A program made the position numbers and the translations under genes. DNA of 64,000 nt. It comes from Halegenticoccus soli. Its GTDB lineage: Archaea > Halobacteriota > Halobacteria > Halobacteriales > Haloferacaceae. Below the pieces are notes generated by a model that was not told the DNA's origin, searched no databases, and saw only the letters and a program-made list of their open reading frames with translations. Positions 43,105 to 51,372 of the stretch are shown piece after piece (position 1 is the stretch's first letter; the number at the start of each line of letters is the position of its first letter). Location: NCBI RefSeq assembly GCF_002844195.1, contig NZ_PEND01000001.1, forward strand, positions 124,001-188,000, given 5' to 3'.

Positions 43105-44408
43105 CTACGGCCGGCGAGCGGTCACAGGGAGAGCAGTCACAGCCCAACCTGAAGCTCATCATCCATCGGACGATCCACCAGCTTCTCGACCGGGAAGAGG
43201 AACGCCCCGGTTGGTATGGGGACCCGCTCAGCACGGCCTGGGTCGGCCTCGCGCTCCAGGCACACGACGGGCATACGGATGAGATAGCCGACATCGCTGA
43301 CGAGCTCGAGGATTGGTTCGCTGACGTCCAGGTATCGCACGAGTATCAGGTCGCCGCTCTCGGATTGATGGCCGAGTTCTTCCAACAGTTCGACCGCGGC
43401 CGTCCGATCTACGACGAGATCCGGGACCAGTTCTTCGCCCAGATCGATGAGGAGATCGCTCGCCGTGAGGAGAGCGACGGGCCGGATGCCGCGCGGTTCC
43501 AGTTCTTCAACTCCTACATCTACCTGTACTGCGCCCTCGTCGGCATCAAGGCGTACGATGCGTTGGACGAGTACCGTGAGTTCCTATCCAGTGAAGTGGA
43601 GGGCCAGCGCGAGGCGACTTGGACCGAGTACGACCGGATGGCGTTCGTCGAGACCGTTGCCTTGGAGGTCGCCGAGTACGACGCCAAGGAGTGTCGAGAC
43701 GTGCTACAAAAGATGCGGCGCGTGGACGAAGAAGACCTGAATGAGTATGAGTTGATCCCGCTCGTCTGGTTCTTCCAGGAGCAGCAGGACGCGATTCGGG
43801 ACGCCTTGAGCCAGGAGAAGTTCGCACAGGAGGTCGTGGCCGAGATACGTCAGAATCTTTGGCAGCGGTTGTACGACGAGCTGCCATTCGAGCTGTATCT
43901 TGCGGACGAGATCGGTTACGAGTTCACTCCGGACGTCCAGCAGCTCGCGTTACTTGACCAGCTGCTCGGCCGGCTGGACAACAGCATCCGGGTGTTCTCA
44001 GCGGAGCAGCTGGAGGAGCACGAGGCCGAGGTGGCCGAGGAGAAGGACCAGGCGATTCGGGAGAATCGGCGTCGGAAGAACATCATCGAAGTTGGTGCCG
44101 CGATGTTGATCGGGTTCATCCTGGTCGATGTCGTGATTGCCTACCCGCCGTCAGCGTCGTTTATGGACGCGTCGCACTTCGTGCAGGGCATCACAGTATT
44201 CCTGCTGATGCATATGGAATGGCGGCTGGAGGATATAAGCAAGGATTTCGGCCTGACTGAGTCCGTGCCGATGGTCCGTGACGTCGTCAATATGGTCGAG
44301 GATCGGAACTGGCCAGCTTGGATTCTCCGGCTGGCGTTCGGTCTAATCGGTGCTGGCGTGGTCGGATACTTCTGGGTGGATATCCAGGCCTTTTTCCTGG
44401 CGTTCTAA
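43092..44408 (+). CDS. Membrane effector candidate of Argonaute system (Aga2-like)
   Basis: 438 residues. A helical soluble domain of about 325 residues (HEYQVAALGLMAEFFQQFDR, NSYIYLYCALVGIKAY) ends in a charged coil (EEHEAEVAEEKDQAIRENRR) and three hydrophobic segments: about 331-351, 362-377 and 409-436. It starts inside the Ago gene, so production is coupled. In the Sulfolobus short-Ago system, Aga2 is a membrane effector that depolarises cells on target recognition. I propose the same role here. Sequence similarity to Aga2 could not be tested. Confidence 0.75.
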   Translation: MVPLTTAGERSQGEQSQPNLKLIIHRTIHQLLDREEERPGWYGDPLSTAWVGLALQAHDGHTDEIADIADELEDWFADVQVSHEYQVAALGLMAEFFQQFDRGRPIYDEIRDQFFAQIDEEIARREESDGPDAARFQFFNSYIYLYCALVGIKAYDALDEYREFLSSEVEGQREATWTEYDRMAFVETVALEVAEYDAKECRDVLQKMRRVDEEDLNEYELIPLVWFFQEQQDAIRDALSQEKFAQEVVAEIRQNLWQRLYDELPFELYLADEIGYEFTPDVQQLALLDQLLGRLDNSIRVFSAEQLEEHEAEVAEEKDQAIRENRRRKNIIEVGAAMLIGFILVDVVIAYPPSASFMDASHFVQGITVFLLMHMEWRLEDISKDFGLTESVPMVRDVVNMVEDRNWPAWILRLAFGLIGAGVVGYFWVDIQAFFLAF

Positions 44409-44470
44409 GAGGACCTCTTTTCTGCGAGCGGCACTCCAAATCCTCCAGTGGTCTGCCTTGTGATCGAGTA

Positions 44471-45022
44471 TCAATCGCCCCCTGCTTCATGGACCAGATT
44501 ATCGTCCTCATCCCATACATTCCCATCCTCGTCCTCCATCATCAGCGTCCCATCCTCGTACCAGTACGGGTCGTGGTCTAAGCCGCAGAATTCGTCGAGC
44601 AGCGCCTCCTCTACCCTGCTGATGTTCGACTGAACCTCCTTCTCCCAGGCGTTCTCATCCGCCTCACCCTCGGGCGCAAGTCCCATCCGCGAGGCGATTT
44701 GCTCCTCGGCCATGATTGCCTTCCGAATCTCCCTACGGGCCCCCACCGCCGCGTTGTAGTTCTCGTCTCGTTCGGCCTTCATCGCGAGCAACTCAAGTTC
44801 CTGCTGTTGGTCGCGGAGCCTGGTCAGCCGGACGATGCCAGCACCAAAATCAACCGAGAGGTCCGGTAGCCATTCGGTCATTTGCTTGATGTCTTGCCGG
44901 ATGGCATTCTTGGTAACGCCATACTCGTCACTCAACCGGGCAATGACCTCTGCTTGGGGCCGGCCGTGAGCGACGAGCATCCGATACGTCTCCTCGCGGC
45001 GGGCCCGGAGTTTGTCGTTCAT
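44471..45022 (-). CDS. HTH protein of unknown function (183 aa)
   Basis: The N-terminus is a helix-turn-helix (HGRPQAEVIARLSDEYGVTK, then NAIRQDIKQMTEWL), followed by a long charged helix (RLRDQQQELELLAMKAERDE) and an acidic, Trp/Tyr-rich end (DHDPYWYEDGTLMMEDEDGN). The layout recalls phage small terminase or plasmid partition proteins, without a clear family. It converges on the Ago operon (62 bases between stops). Confidence 0.65.
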   Translation of the reverse strand: MNDKLRARREETYRMLVAHGRPQAEVIARLSDEYGVTKNAIRQDIKQMTEWLPDLSVDFGAGIVRLTRLRDQQQELELLAMKAERDENYNAAVGARREIRKAIMAEEQIASRMGLAPEGEADENAWEKEVQSNISRVEEALLDEFCGLDHDPYWYEDGTLMMEDEDGNVWDEDDNLVHEAGGD

Positions 45023-45112
45023 CGGCCTTGGTCACCCCCTTCCCCCAAAACTGAAATCCAAGACCGGTGCAGTCTGTTGGTTTGGCGTTTCAGTATAATA
45101 GATTCCAGACGA

Positions 45113-45445
45113 TCACCAGGCATCGGCCTCACCCCTTGACCACTCGGTGACTGGGTCATCCGCGATCAGCTCGAGGAGGTCGCTCCAGACGGCAAGGAGG
45201 TCTGGGTCATCGAGTGTCGACTGCGCTGGCTCTGTGAGCTCGATGACGTAGGGCTCTTCGACCATTACCTTGACGCCGCCGGTCGTACCAAGATCCCTCT
45301 CCAGGAAGTCCTCCGCCGTCGAAACGAGGCCTTTCGCCGGCCCGGAATCGCCGGCCGTGATCGCCTCGGACGTCCGCTTGTAAGTCTCCCGACGATCGTC
45401 ACGTAGCCTATGGACGACCTCCAACGCCAACTTCCGATTGTTCAT
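45113..45445 (-). CDS. Hypothetical protein (110 aa)
   Basis: MNNRKLALEVVHRLRDDRRE, then AKGLVSTAEDFLERDLGTTG and EPYVIELTEPAQSTLDDPDL. A helical, acidic small protein of no known family. It lies between the HTH gene (90 bases downstream) and hsdR (81 bases upstream), on the same strand as both, and could be expressed with either. Confidence 0.6.
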   Translation of the reverse strand: MNNRKLALEVVHRLRDDRRETYKRTSEAITAGDSGPAKGLVSTAEDFLERDLGTTGGVKVMVEEPYVIELTEPAQSTLDDPDLLAVWSDLLELIADDPVTEWSRGEADAW

Positions 45446-45526
45446 ACCCAGGCTACGGAATAATATTCAATATACACTTCCCTGGGGGGACAGGCATCAT
45501 CAAGGGCGAGAAACATGCAGATTCGA

Positions 45527-48493
45527 TCAGCTCTCGGCGGTTTGACTCTTCTCGTACACTTCACGACGTAGATGCTTCGTAATCGCCTCTTGGATCTCAT
45601 CGTTGTCCATAAACTTAGCAAACAGTTCCCGATTTTGGTCCATTCGATCAATGAACATATCGGTGAGAGCGTTGTCGAATTCGAGCGCGAAGTTTTCCTC
45701 GTTGTTTACCTGCGCCGACCTTCGCAGGTGATCGTCTTCGAGAGCGTCTTCTTTGAGCTGATCCAAGAATAGCTGGTCAGCTTCTGTGAAATCAGTTCCC
45801 AGCGCCTCGTTGACCTTCTCAACGATGGTGGAAAGTTCGACTTCTTCGTCCTCTTGACTACCTGTGCCAGTCTCGGTCGGAACAGAGACTCCGCTATTGG
45901 ACTTATCGAGCTCGATGGCACCCTCGTCGGATTTCTCGAGTCGGTAGTACTGGAGAGCCAGTTCGTCGTTGAATTCCACGCGAGATTCCCGCGAATCCCG
46001 CGGGAGTTCCTTGTAGAGGAACCGACCGAACGTGTACAGCTTCTCTAACGTCGTATCGGAATAACTGACTACCTGCGACTGGAATTTGTACAGCCGAAGG
46101 AACGAACGAAGTTTAGAACGGAACTCGTCCTGCGTCTCTTCATCCGCAACCATAAAGCGGTCGCGGGCTGGCTGGATGTGGCTGTTCAGCTTCGCGTGGG
46201 CCTGCTCTGTGGCGCGATTCTCGGGGCTGAAGAACGCCTCCGCGAACTGGTCGACTTCCTGTTGCGTGTAGATCTGGAACGAGTTGAGTTCTGACTCCAG
46301 CTGATAGATGTGCTGAGGGTCGGTCGTCTCTTCGACGGTCGTCTTCTCATAGTAGGGTTGGAACGACTCGTAAATGTCCTCGCGATCGTTTTCGAAGTCG
46401 AGGACGAACGTATCCTCCTTGCCTGGGTGTGTCCGGTTCAGCCGCGATAACGTTTGCACGGCCTGGACACCCGAGAGCCGCTTGTCGACGTACATCGTGT
46501 GGAGAAGCGGCTGATCGAACCCGGTTTGGTACTTATCAGCCACGACGAGGACCTGATACTCGGAGGTTCCGAACTTATTCGGCAACTCGGACTCTTTGAT
46601 ACCGTCGTTCATTCCCCGTTCCGTGTACTCGATGCCGTCGTCCTCGACGGTCCCACTGAACGCGACGAGCGCACTGAGATTGTACCCATTCTTTTCGACG
46701 TACTCGTCAATCGCGTTCTTGTAGCGGACCGCGTGTACCCTCGACGACGTCACGACCATCGCCTTCGCCTTCCCACCGATCTTGTGCTGGGTGTGATTAC
46801 GGAAGTGCTCGACGATGATTTTCACCTTCTGCGAGATATTGTGCGGGTGGAGCTTCAGGAACTTCGAGACGGCTTTGACGGCCTTCTTCTGAGGGACCTG
46901 TGGGTCCTCCTCGATGACCTTCGCGATGTTGTAGAAGGTCTCGTAGGTCGTGTAGTTCTGAAGTACGTCGAGAATGAACCCCTCCTCGATGGCTTGCCGC
47001 ATCGAGTAGACATGGAACGGTTCGGGCTTATCGCTGTTCTCGGGCACGTGACCGAACGCTTCCAGCGTCTTCCCCTTCGGGGTCGCCGTGAACGCGAAGA
47101 AGCTGAGGTTCTCCTGGTCCCCCCGGGCTTCGGCGCTCTTCGCGAGTAGGTCCTCCCAGTCGTCATCCTCCTCGATCTCCTGGCCGGAGAGGATCCCCTT
47201 CATCTCCTTCGCCATCTCACCCGTCTGGCTGCTGTGGGCTTCGTCGACAACGACCGCGTAGTCCCGTTCGGGTATTCCTTGCGTGTGCTCGATTACGTAC
47301 GGGAACGTCTGCAAGGTGGTAATGACGACCGGCTTGCCCGCTTCCAGGGCCTCAGCCAGTTCTGCGGACTTAGAGCCTTTCTCCCCCTTGACGCCGTAAA
47401 CCACGCCGGTCTTGTGGTCAAGCTCGTAGATGGTGTTCCGTAGCTGCTCGTCGAGAACCGTCCGGTCCGTCACGACCACGACACCATCGTAGACCGCCTC
47501 GTCGGCTTCGTCGTGCAGGGAGACGAGCCGGTGGACCAGCCACGCGATGGACTTGCTCTTTCCGCTTCCGGTGGAGTGCTGGATCAGGTAGTCCTTCCCG
47601 GCACCGTTCTCGCGGGAACTCGCGATGAGCTTCCGGACGCACTCGAGCTGGTGGTAGCGGGGGAAGATCATCGTCTCTTCCTCGCCGACCTTCATGCCGT
47701 CTTTCCGGATCTCTTCGGTGTCGATGTGGATGAACCGCTGGAGGATATCCATCCAGCTGTCCTTCTCCCAGACCTCCTCCCACAGGTACGCGGTCCGGTG
47801 GCTATCCTCTCGTGGAGGATTCCCTGCCCCGCCGTCGTGGCCCTTGTTGAACGGGAGGAAGTACGTGTCGTCACCCTTCAGTTCGGTCGTGTACTCGACC
47901 TCGTCCTGATCGACGGCGAAGTGTACCAGCGCACCTCGGTTGAACTTCAATGCGGGTTCGCCGGGATCGCGGTCGGACTTGTACTGAGCCTTCGCGTCGA
48001 CGATGCTCTGGTCGGTGAACTTGTTCTTCAGTTCCGCCGTGGCTACCGGAATCCCGTTGACGCTCAACGCGAGGTCGATGCTCTTCTTCGGGTCAGTCGT
48101 CGAATAGTAGAACTGGCGAGTGACTCCCAAACGGTTCGCCTCGTAGCGTTTCTGGACTTCCGGGTTCAGCCCGGTGTTCGGTTTGAATGCCGCGAGTTCG
48201 ATGGTCGTCCCCGTCGTACGAAGCCCGTGCCGGAGTAACTGTAGAGTTCCTCGGCTTTCCATCGCGCTGGCGAGGTCCTGCAGGAATCGCTTCCGTGCAT
48301 TCCCCTTGTAGGCAGTCTCCAGCCGCTCCCATCGCTCTGGTTGAGTTTTCTTGACGAACGACACGACGACGTCTGGGAAGATACCTCGTTCCCGATCGAA
48401 TTCCTCGGACGGCAAGTGCTCGTAGCCGCCGTAGTTGACGAGGTGAGCCGCAATCTCGTCCTCAAACTTCCCTTCGTCGTGTATCTTACTCAT
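45527..48493 (-). CDS. hsdR: Type I restriction enzyme, R subunit
   Basis: 988 residues. The N-terminal nuclease has GIFPDVVVSF and the ATAELKNKFT (E-x-K) core near residue 180. The SF2 motor follows: Walker A STGSGKSKSIAW, Walker B VVDEAHSSQTG, motif III FTATPKGKTLEAFG, motif VI QTLSRLNRTHPGKEDTF. HsdR translocates DNA and cuts it when it meets another complex. Its ATG overlaps the stop of the methylase gene by four bases. All key motifs are intact. Confidence 0.96.
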   Translation of the reverse strand: MSKIHDEGKFEDEIAAHLVNYGGYEHLPSEEFDRERGIFPDVVVSFVKKTQPERWERLETAYKGNARKRFLQDLASAMESRGTLQLLRHGLRTTGTTIELAAFKPNTGLNPEVQKRYEANRLGVTRQFYYSTTDPKKSIDLALSVNGIPVATAELKNKFTDQSIVDAKAQYKSDRDPGEPALKFNRGALVHFAVDQDEVEYTTELKGDDTYFLPFNKGHDGGAGNPPREDSHRTAYLWEEVWEKDSWMDILQRFIHIDTEEIRKDGMKVGEEETMIFPRYHQLECVRKLIASSRENGAGKDYLIQHSTGSGKSKSIAWLVHRLVSLHDEADEAVYDGVVVVTDRTVLDEQLRNTIYELDHKTGVVYGVKGEKGSKSAELAEALEAGKPVVITTLQTFPYVIEHTQGIPERDYAVVVDEAHSSQTGEMAKEMKGILSGQEIEEDDDWEDLLAKSAEARGDQENLSFFAFTATPKGKTLEAFGHVPENSDKPEPFHVYSMRQAIEEGFILDVLQNYTTYETFYNIAKVIEEDPQVPQKKAVKAVSKFLKLHPHNISQKVKIIVEHFRNHTQHKIGGKAKAMVVTSSRVHAVRYKNAIDEYVEKNGYNLSALVAFSGTVEDDGIEYTERGMNDGIKESELPNKFGTSEYQVLVVADKYQTGFDQPLLHTMYVDKRLSGVQAVQTLSRLNRTHPGKEDTFVLDFENDREDIYESFQPYYEKTTVEETTDPQHIYQLESELNSFQIYTQQEVDQFAEAFFSPENRATEQAHAKLNSHIQPARDRFMVADEETQDEFRSKLRSFLRLYKFQSQVVSYSDTTLEKLYTFGRFLYKELPRDSRESRVEFNDELALQYYRLEKSDEGAIELDKSNSGVSVPTETGTGSQEDEEVELSTIVEKVNEALGTDFTEADQLFLDQLKEDALEDDHLRRSAQVNNEENFALEFDNALTDMFIDRMDQNRELFAKFMDNDEIQEAITKHLRREVYEKSQTAES

Positions 48494-51216
48494 ATGGTTG
48501 TCTCTAACTCATCGTCTTGGTCTTCTGTGACATTAGTTTGACCCGTCACTGCGGCATTGATGAGTGCCTTCCGCCTCTGCTCCAGAAGATTCATTGTCTC
48601 CTCGGTTTTTTCGATGAGGTCCCAGAGTTGATCGGTTTGCGACTGGATGTATTCGACGATTTCTCGTTGCTCTTCAATGGGAGGTAACGGTGTTTTGAAT
48701 GACCGAATATCCGGCATATAGATCGTCTGGTGGGTGGATCCCTGCGTAAGACGATCAAACTCAGAGTCCATCGAACGGAAGACATAGAGGAGATATTCTG
48801 GGATAATCTCATCTCCACATACCCAATTAGCGAAGTCTTGTGAGGTCGCCATGTCTTGGCCCATAATCCCAGAGAAGCCAACAGATGCAGTCCGGGAGAG
48901 GAATACCGTTCCTTCTGGAAGGAGGCGTGCGCCTGAGTTCTCCAAACCCAGCTGGCTAATCTTGTGCTTTGTGTCGTTGAGGTAGATCTTCTTCCCTTTA
49001 CGGAAGGGCTTGATGTCGGAAGTCGTTACCCACGGGATATTCGTGTTCTCCCAGTACTCGTCGTTTGACCTATCGGGGGTGTGGCCGGACTCCAGCCGAG
49101 CAACAAACCGAGTTCTAACGACATCCCAGTGCTCGGGAACCTCGCCAATCCAACCAACGCCTGAATCTTTCATCGGTACGTCCTCCTCTACTCCCTTTGT
49201 GACGGCATCCTGTATCTGACTCTCTCCTGAAATCAGACCTTCAATGCCGCTTACAACATCCGCACCAACCGAATTCAATTGAGTATTGATCCTGGGGAGC
49301 CCTCCTGAGTCCGTATATTCGAAAAAGAACCGATCAAAATTGATTTCATAACCAACTATTCCCAGGTCGCCATCTTTGTCGTCGTGATATTTGCTCTCCT
49401 CGTTAATCCAAGCATTTTCCAGATACGGTGCTACTTCCTCCTCAAAGTAGTCGTGTGGGTCTATACCAAGGGGAACTCGTTCTTTCTCCCGTAAGTCGCT
49501 ATCGTACTCCGGATTACCGTTCCCATCACGGCAGATCTCCGCTTCAGGGTCCCGCTCTCCCATAACCCGTTCGATGGCGTTGTAGACGCTCTTCCGGACG
49601 TCGAGGCCAGCCATATTCAACTTGAGCTCAACGTCATTCAAGAACGATTCCCGGTCCATCCAGACCTTCTCCTCCTCAATCTCGGACAGCGCCTCTTTGA
49701 TGCGCTCCTGAACGTCCTCGTCCCGGTTCGTAAACGCCCGCTCGTCATCGAGTGCTTCGATACGTTCCTCGGTGACTTTGAACCGGAGCCGAAGTGGCTG
49801 ATCGATGACGATGCGCCGATAGCCGAATTCCTCGCCGTCGACGACCCTCGACCGACCATTGGCTTCGAGGTCGCCGAAGATCCGAGTGATTTCGTTGATG
49901 TGCTCCTCGCTGAGCTTGTGGCGTTTCTCCCCGAGACTCTCGTCCATCTCCTCGTACAGGTCCCGTGTGTCGATGAGCTGGACTTTGCCCTCGCGGTGTT
50001 CCGGTTTGTCGTTCGAGAGGACCCAGATGTACGTCCGGATGCCCGTGTTGTAGAAGAGGTTCTCGGGGAGCCCGACGATGCCTTCCAGCCAGTCGTTCTC
50101 GATGATCCACCGCCGGATGGCTGACTCGCCGCTATTTGGACCACCGTTAAAGAGCGGTGAGCCGTTGAACACGATCGCGATGCGAGAGCCCCCATCTTCT
50201 GGCGGCTTCATCTTGCTAATCATATGCTGGAGGAAGAGGAACGCCCCGTCATTCACCCGGGGAGTCCCCGCACCAAACCGCCCGGCAAATCCCTGCTCTT
50301 CGTGTTCCCGTTCGATGTGGTCCTTGACCTTCTTCCAGGAGACACCGAACGGCGGATTCGAGAGCATGTAGTCGAACTTCCGGTCGGGGAACCCGTCTTG
50401 TGTAAAGGAATTACCGTAGATGATGTTCTCGGGCTCTTGGCCCTTGATGAGCATGTCCGAATTACAGACGGCATAACTCTCCGGGTTCAACTCCTGTCCG
50501 AAAACGTGGAGATTCGCCTCTTCGTTGAAGCCTCGGACGTGGTCCTCCGCGACGCTGAGCATTCCGCCGGTTCCACAGGCGGGGTCGTACACCGTCCGAA
50601 CGGCCCCTTCCTCGGTCAGCACCTCGTCGTCCTCGTCGAAGATAAGGTTCACCATCAACTCGATGACCTCGCGGGGCGTGAAGTGCTCCCCAGCGGTCTC
50701 GTTACTGAGCTCGCTGAACTTCCGGATGAGTTCCTCGTAGATGTACCCCATCTCCTGGTTCGGCACGACGTCGGGATGGAGGTCGATCTCCGCGAACTCA
50801 TGGACGATCTGGTAGAGAAGATCCGCCTCGTCGAGGCGCTGAATCTGGTGCCCGAAGTCGAACTTATCGAAGATCTCCCTCGTCTCCTCGTCGTAAGAGT
50901 TGATGTAGTACTGGAGGTTACTCGCGATGTCGTCCGGGTCGTTGCACAGCGTCTCGAAGGTGTACTCGCTCGTGTTGTAGACCTTTTCGCCGGCCGCTTT
51001 CTTCAGTGCCGGGGCGACGTTCTCGATACCCTGGCTCTGTAGTTTCTCGTACCGGTCCAACACATCCGCTTTGTTCCGCTCCGTAACGCAGTCGAGACGG
51101 CGGAGGACCGTCATCGGCAGGATGACTTTCTGATATTCCGACTGCTTGTAATCCCCTCGGAGAAGGTCGGCTATAGACCAGATGAAATCGGCCTTCTCGT
51201 TGAAATTCTCGACCAT
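48490..51216 (-). CDS. Type I modification subunit fused to half specificity subunit (HsdM-HsdS)
   Basis: 908 residues. The N-terminal HsdM part (1 to about 500) has DPACGTGGMLSVAEDHVRGF and the adenine-methylase motif MLSNPPFGVSW. A linker region (about 500-670) leads to a specificity module (about 690-895): VPEHWDVVRTRFVARLESGH, PWVTTSDIKPFRKGK, and PLPPIEEQREIVEYIQSQTD with a coiled coil. Only one target-recognition domain is present where type I S subunits normally have two. A homodimer would read a palindromic site. A TATA-like box lies near 51240-51250. Confidence 0.93.
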   Translation of the reverse strand: MVENFNEKADFIWSIADLLRGDYKQSEYQKVILPMTVLRRLDCVTERNKADVLDRYEKLQSQGIENVAPALKKAAGEKVYNTSEYTFETLCNDPDDIASNLQYYINSYDEETREIFDKFDFGHQIQRLDEADLLYQIVHEFAEIDLHPDVVPNQEMGYIYEELIRKFSELSNETAGEHFTPREVIELMVNLIFDEDDEVLTEEGAVRTVYDPACGTGGMLSVAEDHVRGFNEEANLHVFGQELNPESYAVCNSDMLIKGQEPENIIYGNSFTQDGFPDRKFDYMLSNPPFGVSWKKVKDHIEREHEEQGFAGRFGAGTPRVNDGAFLFLQHMISKMKPPEDGGSRIAIVFNGSPLFNGGPNSGESAIRRWIIENDWLEGIVGLPENLFYNTGIRTYIWVLSNDKPEHREGKVQLIDTRDLYEEMDESLGEKRHKLSEEHINEITRIFGDLEANGRSRVVDGEEFGYRRIVIDQPLRLRFKVTEERIEALDDERAFTNRDEDVQERIKEALSEIEEEKVWMDRESFLNDVELKLNMAGLDVRKSVYNAIERVMGERDPEAEICRDGNGNPEYDSDLREKERVPLGIDPHDYFEEEVAPYLENAWINEESKYHDDKDGDLGIVGYEINFDRFFFEYTDSGGLPRINTQLNSVGADVVSGIEGLISGESQIQDAVTKGVEEDVPMKDSGVGWIGEVPEHWDVVRTRFVARLESGHTPDRSNDEYWENTNIPWVTTSDIKPFRKGKKIYLNDTKHKISQLGLENSGARLLPEGTVFLSRTASVGFSGIMGQDMATSQDFANWVCGDEIIPEYLLYVFRSMDSEFDRLTQGSTHQTIYMPDIRSFKTPLPPIEEQREIVEYIQSQTDQLWDLIEKTEETMNLLEQRRKALINAAVTGQTNVTEDQDDELETTI

Positions 51217-51372
51217 CTACAGTAGGGGTTACAGTTTAGAATAATAAGTGGTGCGACCCAGGGGTTCTGATTCTACCCCCGTGATTACCCGGAATATCGT
51301 GTCTGGTCCAGCAGAGGTATGCTCCTTTATACCGTAGAATAAATTACCAGTGAAATAACACTGTAGCAGAGG

